This document shows positions 1 through 9,491 of a stretch of 64,000 bases of DNA, one piece after another. The stretch spans positions 1 to 64,000 of the forward strand of contig JBBPII010000004.1 of NCBI GenBank assembly GCA_038040385.1. The letters run 5' to 3'. The stretch comes from Gilichinskyi gelida (GTDB lineage Bacteria > Acidobacteriota > Thermoanaerobaculia > Gp7-AA8). The translations under genes were made by a program, and so were the position numbers. Below the pieces are notes generated by a model. It worked only from the letters and a program-made list of their open reading frames with translations. It was not told where the DNA came from and did no database searches. Within the stretch, counting starts at the first letter, position 1. The number at the start of each line of letters is the position of its first letter.

Positions 1-157
1 GTCACGCCGTTTTGCGCTCATCGGGCCCCCCGGCATTTATCCTGAGGAGCGCAGCGACGAAGGATCTGGTGCCCATAGGCGCCGCGCGCGTAGGCGCCAG
101 ATCCTTCGCCGTCTTCGCGGCTCAGGATAGAGCCGTCACGCTGTCTTGCGCTCATCG
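1..157. repeat. 23-bp imperfect direct repeats (1-23 and 135-157) flanking a REP-like palindrome
   Basis: Bases 1-23 and 135-157 match at 21 of 23 positions. The copy at 135-157 is the 3' end of the DUF58 gene (last codons for D-E-R-K-T-A and the TGA); the copy at 1-23 repeats the same codons downstream of the gene. The REP-like palindrome 39-128 lies between them, so the palindrome is bracketed by two copies of the gene end. It looks like an insertion or a duplication product. Confidence 0.8.
39..128. repeat. REP-like palindromic repeat, ATCCTGAG subfamily, copy 1
   Basis: Long imperfect inverted repeat: the left arm begins ATCCTGAG and runs to CGAAGGATCTGG, the right arm begins CCAGATCCTTCG and ends CTCAGGAT. 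The loop contains a second small palindrome around GGCGCC. The right arm (CCTTCGCCGTCTTCGCGGCT) is the same as in the copy at 49954-50028. It lies just downstream of the DUF58 stop codon and could act as an mRNA 3' structure. Confidence 0.85.
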
Positions 158-1134
158 CCCTCCCTCACGTTGAAGATGATGCTGGTGCGCTCGACCGGCA
201 GCGCCACCGGCTCGTGCGCGGCTTGCAGCAGCGCGAGCAGGCGGAAGATCGCGCCGCTGCCGTCGCGATCGGAGCGCAGCGTCACATGCGGGACGGAGAT
301 GATCACGTCGAGCTCGCGGCGAAGGGCGTCGAAGACCAGCGTCGCCGCGTCGCTGATCATCCGCTCGAACGACTCGTCGCTCACGCCGCGAGGCTTGAAG
401 GGATCGACGGCGACGTGCACGGCGCGTCCGGCCTCGAGCTCGGTCTGCTTGATGATCCAGCGCCCGAGGCTCGCCGACTTCTTCCACGCCACGTGACGGA
501 GCGAGTCGCCGCGCGCGTAGTCGCGGAACGAGTGCACCTCGTGCCCGGCGCCGGGACGATTGGCGGCGAAGAGCTCGCCCTCCACCGCCCGGAATCGCTC
601 GCGCGTGGTCTCTTCATCGAGGATCTGCGGGTAGACGATGACTTCGCCGTCGATGCGCACTCGTCGCTTCTTCAGAAAGAAGCCGAACGGGTAGCGGGTG
701 TAGAGATCGACGCTTTTCAGATGGACGATGCCGCGGCGATGGAAGCGGAAGACGACGTCGACGGCGCTGGCCGTGCGCCGCCCGATCAGCGGGATGAACT
801 GCGGCTTCTGCAGCTCGTCCGAGGTGACGATGACGTCGCGCACGTTCCAGAGGCGGGAGCGATTCGCGAGGCGCAGCCGCCCGTGTGCCGGACGTCCGGC
901 CCACGCCTCGTCGACGCTGTCGAATTCGACGTGGAGGTGCTTGAGCCCTCCCTTCGACGCAATGCCCGAGAGCAACAGCGCGCCGAGCATGAACGCGAGA
1001 GCGATGTAGAGGGCGTTGTTGCCGGTGTTGATGGCCGCGAATCCGATGACCACGGTGAAGATGAGGAAGCCGGTGCCGAGCCGCGTGAGGCGGACGACGC
1101 CGTCGAATTGCCAGGGCTTGGGGGCATCAGACAT
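136..1134 (-). CDS. DUF58 domain-containing membrane protein
   Basis: This 332-residue protein is of the DUF58 family, which usually partners MoxR-type AAA+ ATPases; the molecular role is not settled (some members link to cell-envelope or stress functions). Two hydrophobic segments at about 20-35 and 41-58 anchor it. The family hallmark RDYARGDSLRHVAWKKSA lies at about 204-221 and is intact. The MoxR gene is on the same strand upstream but two small plus-strand genes lie between, so it is not a simple MoxR-DUF58 operon. The ATG at 1134 has a GGAG five bases upstream and a TACCCT hexamer at 1153-1148, suggesting its own promoter. The 3' end is duplicated beyond a REP-like palindrome. Confidence 0.9.
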   Translation of the reverse strand: MSDAPKPWQFDGVVRLTRLGTGFLIFTVVIGFAAINTGNNALYIALAFMLGALLLSGIASKGGLKHLHVEFDSVDEAWAGRPAHGRLRLANRSRLWNVRDVIVTSDELQKPQFIPLIGRRTASAVDVVFRFHRRGIVHLKSVDLYTRYPFGFFLKKRRVRIDGEVIVYPQILDEETTRERFRAVEGELFAANRPGAGHEVHSFRDYARGDSLRHVAWKKSASLGRWIIKQTELEAGRAVHVAVDPFKPRGVSDESFERMISDAATLVFDALRRELDVIISVPHVTLRSDRDGSGAIFRLLALLQAAHEPVALPVERTSIIFNVREGDERKTA

Positions 1135-1147
1135 GGCGGCTCCACGC

Positions 1148-1153
1148 AGGGTA
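1148..1153 (-). promoter_or_regulatory. putative -10 element for the DUF58 gene
   Basis: TACCCT on the minus strand, 13 bases before the ATG at 1134. A GGAG lies between, so a short leader with a ribosome-binding site is expected. Function is inferred from position and from similar hexamers elsewhere in the window. Confidence 0.4.
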
Positions 1154-1183
1154 GATGTCCTCGGAGAATGCGAATTTCCGAGG

Positions 1184-1189
1184 TAGCCT
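1184..1189 (+). promoter_or_regulatory. putative leaderless promoter -10 element
   Basis: TAGCCT ends 7 bases before the ATG at 1197. No Shine-Dalgarno sequence is visible, so transcription would begin at or next to the start codon. Confidence 0.45.
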
Positions 1190-1196
1190 CGGCGCG

Positions 1197-1403
1197 ATGA
1201 GATGGACGCCAGGAGAGGACACGCTCTTCAATGAACGATTCGCAGAAGCTCTTCGCGAATGCGGCATTCTCTGGCTTGTCTTCGCGCTGCTCGATCGCAC
1301 CGTGACAGGCACGCTGACCGTTCCGTGGGCCATGTGGAACTTTTTCGCGTCCGTTGTCATTTGGGGCTTCGGAATCTACATTGAACCGAAGAAGACACGA
1401 TGA
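1197..1403 (+). CDS. small membrane protein, unknown function (68 aa)
   Basis: I do not recognise a family. The 68-residue product has an amphipathic N-terminus and two hydrophobic stretches (about 23-32 and 44-58, rich in Trp and Phe) and ends in a basic tail EPKKTR, so a small inner-membrane protein is likely. An upstream in-frame start at 1155 exists, but 1197 is preferred because TAGCCT stands 7 bases before it, the arrangement seen at many other starts here. The stop overlaps the next start by four bases (ATGA at 1400-1403), implying translational coupling. The pair is transcribed opposite to and between the MoxR and DUF58 genes, so a link to that system is possible but is only inferred from position. 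Confidence 0.6.
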   Translation: MRWTPGEDTLFNERFAEALRECGILWLVFALLDRTVTGTLTVPWAMWNFFASVVIWGFGIYIEPKKTR

Positions 1404-1517
1404 GACAGTACATCCCGCTTTTCGGCCTAGCGATGTGGTTGGTCACCATGATGTTGCTGCGCGCCCTCTCCGGCTGGGCGGCGCGGCGTACCGAGCGCAT
1501 CGAGCGCGAGGCCGCCC

Positions 1518-2480
<963 letters not shown>

Positions 2481-2500
2481 GTTGTCCCGCTCGTAACGCT

Positions 2501-2521
2501 GCATTCTGCATTCCGCATTCT
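2501..2521. repeat. three tandem 7-bp units GCATTCY upstream of the MoxR gene
   Basis: GCATTCT, GCATTCC, GCATTCT in direct tandem at the 5' edge of the MoxR gene. It is one of three short-unit arrays in the window, each placed at a gene boundary. Confidence 0.7.
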
Positions 2522-2571
2522 GGAGACGGCCGTGACCGCCGACACGTTACAACTTTGTTCCTCACGGCCCC

Positions 2572-4095
2572 TCACCGCGACAGGGCGACGATTCCCTTGG
2601 GCGTCACGGCGACGCCGTGACTTGCGTCGGCAAAGCCCACCACCTGTTCGAGCCCGATCTCGCCGGCGTCGGTGGTCAAGCGCGGCGCGAGCGTGATCGC
2701 GTCCGACCCCTCGGCGAAGAACCACGTCGGGCGGGCGGCGAAAGCGCGCCAGAGCTCCGGTAAGACCTTCGCCATGGCGTCCGCTTCGTCTTGCGGGATG
2801 GACCGGCTGATCAACACGCCGGCGTACGGCGCGGAGATCTTGCGATACGACACCGGCTCGCCGCCGATCCTCAACGACGACTCCGGATGCTCGAGCCGGC
2901 GTGCCTCGCCGCCGGCGATGAACCAGAACTCATCGACCACCAGCGGTCTGTAGGTCTCGTTCCGATCGGCGGGCGTCATCTCCTTCTCGCGCTCCGTCCG
3001 GAGGAAGACTTTCTGCAAGTCCGCCGAGTAGATCTGCGCTTTGATCCGGCCGTCGAAGACGCCGTTGCGGTGGAAGAGATATGCGGGCGCCTCGCTCCCG
3101 ACGAAAACGCCCGGATAGATCAGCGAGCCTCCCTTCTCGGGTGGCGGAAGAGGAGTCTTGTACTCCCCTTTCTGCTTGACGAGGAGGGTGAAGAACAGCG
3201 TCTTCCCGTCCTGGGCGAGGATGGCGTAGACGTCGCGGGAAGCGGCGGCCTGCATACGGATGGCCGAGGTCTCTTTCTGCGGACCGAGGACCGACTCCTG
3301 CTTCCGTCCGTACGCCGCGATGAGCTCGACCTTCCCCGGCTCGGCCCAGAAGAGACCGTAGCGGTACGGCGCGCCGGCCACTCGCATCAGGGCGAACGCC
3401 CCTCCTGGCACGGCAACGAAGCCGGGAAGGTCGTAGACACTCGTGTCCATCCGCACCTGGGGCAATCCCTGCAGCGGATCACCGTCGACCATCAACGGCG
3501 TGAAGTTCTGACCGTCGAAGATGGCCAGGACGGCAGTCTTCCGCGGGGCGGCGATGGGAAGGTTCATGAGGACGCTGCCCTCGTCGTAGACCCCGGCGAT
3601 CGACGGCGCCGCCATCCCGCCGACGGTATAGGTCGTCGGGCCCACCTTGATCTGCGTACCGCGCGAGGCGATCGTGCGCAGCTTCTGGCCATCCCACAGA
3701 TACGGCTCGCGCGCGAAGATGAATGCGCGGCCGCGGGCCGGGATCACTCCGGTTGTCCCCACCCACTTCGAACCGTACGACACCCTCATGGGCTTGACGT
3801 CCGGCGCGGCGTACTTCGAAACGGCGTCGCTCGCTTCGCGGATGACCGTTTTCACCTGCCCCTGCTTCACCGATACGATGGCCCAGGCGCCCGGCGCGCC
3901 ACTTTGTCCGGTGCGCACCCACGCCACGGTCATGTCGGGCGGACACCAGAAGGCAGGGCCGATCTCCTGGACCTGCGCCCCTTCGTCGGGCAGCTTCTCG
4001 CCGATCGAAAGCAGCAGCGTGGCTTTCCACGGACTATCGGCGGCGGCCAGCGAGGAGCACAGCAGCGCGAGCGTGAAGACCGCGAGCGATCTCAT
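2572..4095 (-). CDS. exported protein of unknown function
   Basis: I do not recognise a family. The 507-residue protein starts with a clear signal peptide (hydrophobic core about 5-16, cleavage likely after SSLAAA). The remainder has many short strand-like segments separated by Gly/Pro turns and repeated aromatic-rich motifs, which suggests a beta-propeller-like fold, but no repeat is clean enough to be sure. An AGGAGG stands seven to eight bases before the ATG at 4095. It begins 18 bases after the stop of the ETF-quinone oxidoreductase gene, so the two are probably one operon, though a functional link between a periplasmic protein and a quinone reductase is not obvious. Confidence 0.75.
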   Translation of the reverse strand: MRSLAVFTLALLCSSLAAADSPWKATLLLSIGEKLPDEGAQVQEIGPAFWCPPDMTVAWVRTGQSGAPGAWAIVSVKQGQVKTVIREASDAVSKYAAPDVKPMRVSYGSKWVGTTGVIPARGRAFIFAREPYLWDGQKLRTIASRGTQIKVGPTTYTVGGMAAPSIAGVYDEGSVLMNLPIAAPRKTAVLAIFDGQNFTPLMVDGDPLQGLPQVRMDTSVYDLPGFVAVPGGAFALMRVAGAPYRYGLFWAEPGKVELIAAYGRKQESVLGPQKETSAIRMQAAASRDVYAILAQDGKTLFFTLLVKQKGEYKTPLPPPEKGGSLIYPGVFVGSEAPAYLFHRNGVFDGRIKAQIYSADLQKVFLRTEREKEMTPADRNETYRPLVVDEFWFIAGGEARRLEHPESSLRIGGEPVSYRKISAPYAGVLISRSIPQDEADAMAKVLPELWRAFAARPTWFFAEGSDAITLAPRLTTDAGEIGLEQVVGFADASHGVAVTPKGIVALSR

Positions 4096-4113
4096 AAGAC
4101 CTCCTGTGGCGCC

Positions 4114-5844
4114 TCACAGCTTCTTGTAGTCCGGCCCCCCGCCCCCCTCCGGCGGCACCCATGTGATCACCTGGTACGGGTCCATGATGTCGCAGGTTTT
4201 GCAGTGGAAGCAGTTCGTGAAATTGAGGAACGGCACCTTCCCGCGGCCGTCGGCGGTCGGTTGGGGCTCGTAGACGTTCGCGGGGCAGAAGTGGAGGCAC
4301 GGATTCCCGTACTCCTCGGTGCAGCGGGTGATGCAGACCTCGGTGTCGAGGATCAGCAGGTGAGCGGGCTGATTCTCCTCGTGCACCACGCCGCCGTAAT
4401 AGACGTCGCTCACCTTGTCGAAGGTGTACACGCCATCGAACTTCATCTTCTCCGGCGGATGCGGATGCTCCGTAGCGAAGTAGCGCTGAATGCGCTCCAT
4501 CATTTCGTGGCCGGCGCGTCCTTCGAGGCGGTTGGCGAACCCGTAGCCGCGGCCGCCGGTCACGATGCCGATGCCGGCGTTGAACAGCCCGGCGATCTGC
4601 CCATGCTCGAAGGCCTGATGGAAGTTGCGCTGCTTCCAGAGCTCCTCGCGCGCCCATGACGACTCGAACAGCGCGTCGTACTCCTTCAGTTGATGCGCCG
4701 AGTAGTCGCCGGCCAGCAGCGCGTGGAACGCCGCCTCGGCGGCCATCATCCCCGACTTGATGCCGAGGTGGATGCCTTTGAGGCGCGCGCCGTTGAGGTA
4801 GCCCGCGGAGTCGCCGGCAATCATGAAACCGTCGCCGTACATCCGCGGCATCGAGAAGTAGCCCCCCTCGGGGATGGCCTTCGCCCCCGCGGAGATCATC
4901 TTCCCCCCTTCGAGGATCTGACGGACCGCCGGATGCAGCTTGAAGCGCTGAAACTCGTGATGCGGGTCGAGCGTGGGGTTCTTGTAATCGAGGCCGACGA
5001 CCAGCCCGACATCGACGAGCCGGTCCGCCATCCCGTAGATGAACGCGCCGCCGAAGGTGTCCTTGTCGAGCGGCCAGCCCATGGTGTGGATGACCGTGCC
5101 GGGCGCGAAGCGGTCGTCGGGGAGCTGCCAGATCTCCTTGATCCCGACCGAGTAGACCTGCGGATTCTTGCCGGCGTACAGATCGAGCAGCGTCGTCAGT
5201 TGCTTGGTCAGCGTGCCGCGCGGCCCCTCGGCGAGGATGGTCATCTTGGCGCGGACGTCGACGCCCGGCTCGAAGTTCGGCTTCGGCTGTCCGAGCTTGT
5301 CGATGCCCTTGTCGCCGGTGCGGACGCCGACCACGCGGCCGTCCTCGATCAGCACGCGCGTGGCAGCGAACTCGGCGAAGAGGTCGACGCCCATGTCCGC
5401 CACGATCGGCGCGAGCCAGCGGACCATCTCCCCCAGCGAGAGAACGTAGTTGCCTTCGTTCTGCAGAGGCGGCGGGAGGATCGGCGCGGCGAGCTTCCAC
5501 TTCTCCGTCAGGTACCAGAAGGCGTCGTCGGTGACCGGGATGGCGGGGCAGCCGCGGGCGAGCCAGTCGGGCATCAGCTCGTTCATGCCTCGCGGATCCA
5601 TGACCGCGCCGGAGATGCCGTGTGAGCCGATCTCCTTTCCCTTCTCCAGCAAGGCGATGGAGACGCCTTCGAGCTTCCTAGCCGCTGTTACCGCTCCGCC
5701 TTCGGCTGCGCTGGCCGCCGAGTCGTTGTGCGCCTTGATGAGCTCGGCGAGGCGGTACGCCGCGGCGAGACCGGCCGGGCCGGCGCCGACGATGACCACG
5801 TCGACGTCGAGAGTCTCGCGCGCGATGCCGGGAAGTTCAGCCAT
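4114..5844 (-). CDS. electron transfer flavoprotein:quinone oxidoreductase
   Basis: This membrane-associated flavoprotein passes electrons from reduced ETF to the quinone pool. The FAD-binding GAGPAG is at 20-25 in a VDVVIVGAGPAGLAAAYRLA context. The C-terminal ferredoxin-like domain supplies the [4Fe-4S] ligands: C520 in HFCPANVYE and C545, C548, C551 in NCFHCKTCDI. The length of 576 residues is near the family norm. Between the first helix and the next strand (about 40-58) there is an Ala/Gly-rich insertion (NDSAASAAEGGAVTAARK) not usual in the family. AAGGAG lies eight bases before the ATG. The EtfA and EtfB genes are 40 kb away in this window, not adjacent. Confidence 0.95.
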   Translation of the reverse strand: MAELPGIARETLDVDVVIVGAGPAGLAAAYRLAELIKAHNDSAASAAEGGAVTAARKLEGVSIALLEKGKEIGSHGISGAVMDPRGMNELMPDWLARGCPAIPVTDDAFWYLTEKWKLAAPILPPPLQNEGNYVLSLGEMVRWLAPIVADMGVDLFAEFAATRVLIEDGRVVGVRTGDKGIDKLGQPKPNFEPGVDVRAKMTILAEGPRGTLTKQLTTLLDLYAGKNPQVYSVGIKEIWQLPDDRFAPGTVIHTMGWPLDKDTFGGAFIYGMADRLVDVGLVVGLDYKNPTLDPHHEFQRFKLHPAVRQILEGGKMISAGAKAIPEGGYFSMPRMYGDGFMIAGDSAGYLNGARLKGIHLGIKSGMMAAEAAFHALLAGDYSAHQLKEYDALFESSWAREELWKQRNFHQAFEHGQIAGLFNAGIGIVTGGRGYGFANRLEGRAGHEMMERIQRYFATEHPHPPEKMKFDGVYTFDKVSDVYYGGVVHEENQPAHLLILDTEVCITRCTEEYGNPCLHFCPANVYEPQPTADGRGKVPFLNFTNCFHCKTCDIMDPYQVITWVPPEGGGGPDYKKL

Positions 5845-5880
5845 GCAGAATGCTCCTTAGGACCGACGAAGTCGCGGCAT

Positions 5881-5888
5881 TCTATAAC
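5881..5888. promoter_or_regulatory. putative overlapping divergent -10 elements
   Basis: TATAAC at 5883-5888 reads toward the SpoIIE phosphatase gene (25 bases before its start) and TATAGA at 5886-5881 reads toward the ETF-quinone oxidoreductase gene. The two hexamers share four base pairs, so one near-symmetric AT patch could serve both directions. Confidence 0.4.
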
Positions 5889-5913
5889 TCGCTCTCTCGG
5901 CAAACGTAGGACA

Positions 5914-8691
5914 ATGGCCGCACTCATGTCGGCTCAAAGACGACGCGTTACAGGCCTGCTGATCGCCGTCGCGCTGATGGCCGGCGGCGCGACGTATACC
6001 GCGTGGCGTTTGAAGGCCGTGGCGCGCGAAGGGTGGGCCGGCCTCACGTACATGCCCGACATGCAGCCGCGCAAGGGAAAGAAGCCGCCTCCGACCATCG
6101 TCGGCTTCCGGCCGGGCATGATCTTCATGGTCTATCCGGGAGGACCCGCGGACCGCGCGGGCATCGAGAGGACCAGCAGGATCGTCTCGATCAACGGCAT
6201 TCCTCTCGCCGACATGAAACAGATCACTCGCGTGGCGGAAAAGACTCGCGCCGGCGACTCCATCGTCTACCGCACCTCGGACAACGGCGTAGAGCGCGAC
6301 CGTCGCGTCCGCTTCGAATCGCCCCTGGGGAACACTGTTTTCGTGGCCACGCTGGCTGCGACGTTCCTCGTCGCGTTGGCCTACCTTCTGATCGGGACGT
6401 TTGTCTTCTGGCGGCTGCCGACGGACTCGCGCGCGGTTGTGTTTTTCGCCATGACGGTGTTCGCCGCGCTGTCGTTCGTCCTTACCGCCATCGCGCAGTT
6501 CGAGGGGCAGAACACGCGCGGATTCGTGGTGGAGACGATCTCCGTAGCGCCGCTGGCCCGACCGCTGGTAATGCTGGTGGCCAGCCTCTTCTTCGCGCCG
6601 CTACTCCTTCACCTCGCGCTGATTTTTCCGAAATCGCGGCCGGTGGTCGCGCGCGGCCGCACGCTCTTCACCTGGATTTACGGTTTGCCGCTCTACGCCT
6701 GCGTCTGCATGGCCGTGTTCGTCGCGTTCTTCCAGTTGGTCATCACCGCCGGCGAAGCGAACGAGAAGATGGTCATCCAGTCGTTCCTGTGGGTTGCGGC
6801 AATGGTCATTGGGGCGGCGGCGGCGGTGTCGCTCTTGCGCATCGGACTCGATATCCGGCGGAAGGGCGCGAAGGAAGGGTTCCTCGCGCATCCGCTCGCG
6901 TTCTTCACGGTCACCCTGGGCATCATCGCCACGGCGATGTTTTTCGCCGGACGCGCGGTCCATCGCACCCACTCGCCCATCCCGATCTTCGCCGTGATGG
7001 GCGCGGTGGCGTTCGTCTTCTTTTTCGCCCTCGTGTCGTACCCGGTTTCCACGCTGATCGCGCTCTTCCGCAGCTACCGCGACAGCGGCGTGGAGGAGCG
7101 GAGACAGGTGAAGTGGCCGCTGTGGGGGACGATGATCGCCGTCGGTCTGAAGATCGTGATGCTGATGATCGGCATCACCATCGGCTTCCTGATGACGTTC
7201 GGCGGCAACGTGACAATCCCCAACATCGTCAACATGATCCCGCAGCTCCTGTCGCAGGTGATCTACGTCATCATCCCGGTCTCGTTCGCCTTCGCCATCC
7301 TCAAGTACCGGCTGATGAACATCGACGTCATCATCCGCCGCACGGTTCTGTACACCATCCTCAGCGCGGTGGTCTTCGTGCTGTACGGCGTGCTGGTGGC
7401 GGGGGTGGGGACGCTGCTGATCCGCTTCGCGCGCGTCGAGAACACCACCATGGTCATCGCCTCGACCATCGTCGTCGCGTTGGTCGCCGTCCCGCTGCGC
7501 AACCGGCTGCAGCAGATGGTCGACCGCAACCTCTTCCGCGAGCGGCGCGACTACCCGCTCGCGCTGCGCAACATCGGCAACGCCATCGGCGGCAGCGACG
7601 TGGAGGGCTTCCTCCGCTACGCCGCCGAGCAGCTCCAGAGCGCGCTGCAGACCCGCTTCGTGGCCATCGCCCTCCGCCGCGAGGAGCACTTCGTGATCTC
7701 CGCGAAGGTCGGCATCCCCGACGAGCTGGTGGGACGGGTGCGCATCCCCGCCGGCACCGTCGACCTCTCGCGCGGCGATCGCATCCCCGACGAACTGCGG
7801 AAGATCGGCGCGGCGGTGGTGGTGCCGGTGAGCGTGCATCGCGAACCGCTCGGCCTGATCGCCTCCGGCTCCAAGCTCTCGGACCAGGCCCTCGGCGACG
7901 ACGACCTCCAGTTCCTCTACTCCGCGGCGTCGCAGATCGCCCTCGGCATCGAGAACTCGCGGCTGCGGACGGAAGAGGCGGAGTTCGCGCAGGCGCGGGC
8001 CATCCAGCAGGTCCTGCTGCCGACGCAGTTCCCGCGCCTCGACGGATTCCAGATGACCGGTCGCGCGCAATCAGCGCGCAGCGTCGGCGGCGATTACTTC
8101 GACATCCTGGCGCTCGGCGACGGCAAGGTGGCCGTCTGCATCGGCGACGTCGCCGGCAAGGGGATGCCCGCCGCGCTGCTGATGGCCAACCTGCAGGCGG
8201 CGGTGAAGGCCACGGCCGGCCCCGAGGTCGCGCCGAGCCGGTTGTGCGAGAACGTGAAGCGCGTGGTCGGCGACAACCTCACCGGCGGCAAGTTCATCTC
8301 ATTCTTCTACGGCGTCGTCGACCGCGCCACGCGCACCCTGACGTACACCAACGCCGGGCACAACCCGTCGATCCTGGCGCGCGCGAACGGCGAGGTGGAA
8401 CGCCTCGCGCACGGCGGCCCCGCGTTTTGCCGCCTCTTCCGCGACGACCCGCACGAGCAGGCCGCCGTGACCCTCGCGTCGGGCGACCGCCTGGTGCTCT
8501 TCACCGACGGCGCGTCCGAGGCAAGGCGGGGCGAGGAGGAGTTCGGCGAGGAGCGCCTCGCCGCCTTCATCGCCGCGCATCGCGCCCTCGGCGCGGTCGA
8601 CCTGCAGGAAAAGATCGTCGAGGAGCTGACGGCCTTCACCTCCGGCAACTTTTCGGACGACGTCACGCTGGTGGTCGTGGCGGCGGAGTGA
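5914..8691 (+). CDS. membrane PDZ-GAF-SpoIIE (PP2C-type) serine phosphatase
   Basis: This 925-residue protein combines, in order, a signal-anchor helix (about 12-28), a PDZ-like domain (about 60-135, with YPGGPADRAGIERTSRIVSINGIPL), a multi-helix membrane region (about 140-520), a GAF-like domain (about 555-685) and a C-terminal SpoIIE/RsbU PP2C phosphatase (about 690-925). The phosphatase motifs SVGGDYFD, GDVAGKGMPAALLMA, TDGASEA and SDDVTLVVV with their metal-binding aspartates are all present, so it should be active. Such proteins dephosphorylate anti-anti-sigma factors in partner-switching pathways; no partner gene is in the window. ATG 5914 is chosen (GTAGG just upstream); 5926 is possible. 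The stop overlaps the next gene by four bases. Confidence 0.88.
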   Translation: MAALMSAQRRRVTGLLIAVALMAGGATYTAWRLKAVAREGWAGLTYMPDMQPRKGKKPPPTIVGFRPGMIFMVYPGGPADRAGIERTSRIVSINGIPLADMKQITRVAEKTRAGDSIVYRTSDNGVERDRRVRFESPLGNTVFVATLAATFLVALAYLLIGTFVFWRLPTDSRAVVFFAMTVFAALSFVLTAIAQFEGQNTRGFVVETISVAPLARPLVMLVASLFFAPLLLHLALIFPKSRPVVARGRTLFTWIYGLPLYACVCMAVFVAFFQLVITAGEANEKMVIQSFLWVAAMVIGAAAAVSLLRIGLDIRRKGAKEGFLAHPLAFFTVTLGIIATAMFFAGRAVHRTHSPIPIFAVMGAVAFVFFFALVSYPVSTLIALFRSYRDSGVEERRQVKWPLWGTMIAVGLKIVMLMIGITIGFLMTFGGNVTIPNIVNMIPQLLSQVIYVIIPVSFAFAILKYRLMNIDVIIRRTVLYTILSAVVFVLYGVLVAGVGTLLIRFARVENTTMVIASTIVVALVAVPLRNRLQQMVDRNLFRERRDYPLALRNIGNAIGGSDVEGFLRYAAEQLQSALQTRFVAIALRREEHFVISAKVGIPDELVGRVRIPAGTVDLSRGDRIPDELRKIGAAVVVPVSVHREPLGLIASGSKLSDQALGDDDLQFLYSAASQIALGIENSRLRTEEAEFAQARAIQQVLLPTQFPRLDGFQMTGRAQSARSVGGDYFDILALGDGKVAVCIGDVAGKGMPAALLMANLQAAVKATAGPEVAPSRLCENVKRVVGDNLTGGKFISFFYGVVDRATRTLTYTNAGHNPSILARANGEVERLAHGGPAFCRLFRDDPHEQAAVTLASGDRLVLFTDGASEARRGEEEFGEERLAAFIAAHRALGAVDLQEKIVEELTAFTSGNFSDDVTLVVVAAE

Positions 8692-9449
8692 CGACGCCAT
8701 TCGCGTTCTACAACGCCGACGATCCGGCGCGTTGGGGACGGGCGGAGATCCCGGACGCGGTGCTCCTCACGCGTGAGTGGCTCGCGCGTGCCGGCATCCC
8801 CGACGGCCTGATCATCGAGCTCGGTTGCGGCCGGGGAGCGCTGGCAGCCGTTTCCGATGCCTACGCCGGCGTCGATTTGTCCCTTCCCGCTCTCGTCTCC
8901 GCGACGCACATCGGCCGCCGCGCCTGTGCCGACATCCAGCGCCTTCCGGTGGCGAGCCAATCGGTGGCGTGCATCTTCAGTTGGGCCGTACTGGAGCACG
9001 TCCCGAATCCGGAACAGGTGCTGGGCGAGATCGAGCGGGTCCTGCAACCGCGCGGCGTGGCGCTGCTCGCACCGGCATGGCACTGCCGGTCATGGGCATC
9101 GGAGGGGCTCGAGTTCCGCGGATACGAGGAGCTGACTCCGCAGCAGCGCATTCGCAAGGCGCTCATTCCGCTGCGCAACGCCATCGTCTGGCGCGCGCTC
9201 TTCGAAGTCCCACGCCGCCTCGCGCGCGAGATCCGCGGCCGCGGCGGCCGACCGGTGCCGTTCGACTACGTCCGCCTGCAGCCGAATCTGGAGAAGTACC
9301 TCGGCACCGACTCCGACGCATTCGTCAGCATGGATCCGCATGCCATGGCGCTGTACTTCGCGTCGCGAGGATGGGACGTCCCGAGTCATCCGACCCGCCG
9401 CGCACGCCTGACCGCGCGTCATGAGCCGGTGGTGGTTCGAAAGCCGTGA
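8688..9449 (+). CDS. class I SAM-dependent methyltransferase
   Basis: A 253-residue Methyltransf_11-type enzyme. Motif I LIIELGCGRGALA is at about 41-53, the acidic end of strand 2 follows (AGVDLS) and the post-motif region FSWAVLEHVPNPEQVLGEI is typical of small-molecule or sugar methyltransferases. The GTG start at 8688 overlaps the SpoIIE stop (GTGA), which would couple translation to the phosphatase. The next genes belong to polysaccharide synthesis, and a sugar substrate is a reasonable guess. The substrate is not shown by the sequence. Confidence 0.85.
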   Translation: MTTPFAFYNADDPARWGRAEIPDAVLLTREWLARAGIPDGLIIELGCGRGALAAVSDAYAGVDLSLPALVSATHIGRRACADIQRLPVASQSVACIFSWAVLEHVPNPEQVLGEIERVLQPRGVALLAPAWHCRSWASEGLEFRGYEELTPQQRIRKALIPLRNAIVWRALFEVPRRLAREIRGRGGRPVPFDYVRLQPNLEKYLGTDSDAFVSMDPHAMALYFASRGWDVPSHPTRRARLTARHEPVVVRKP

Positions 9450-9473
9450 TCTCGATCCTCCGCTGAGGGCTGT

Positions 9474-9479
9474 TATCCT
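9474..9479 (+). promoter_or_regulatory. putative extended -10 promoter element
   Basis: TATCCT preceded by TGT (an extended -10 pattern), 12 bases before the ATG at 9492. It would start the polysaccharide operon with only a few leader bases. Confidence 0.4.
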
Positions 9480-9491
9480 CTCCGCGGTCTG

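Noticed and set aside
39..128. Insertion sequence or transposon end
   Set aside because: No transposase gene lies near any copy; the element is a short palindrome of the REP type.
2680..5630. Plus-strand frames opposite the exported protein and ETF-quinone oxidoreductase genes
   Set aside because: Mirror-frame translations rich in Arg, His and Pro with no domains; minus-strand genes have signal peptide, FAD and iron-sulfur motifs.
6003..8687. Very long plus-strand frame preceding the methyltransferase, overlapping the SpoIIE phosphatase gene
   Set aside because: Arg/Pro/His-rich out-of-frame translation of the phosphatase gene; only the part after GTG 8688 is a gene.
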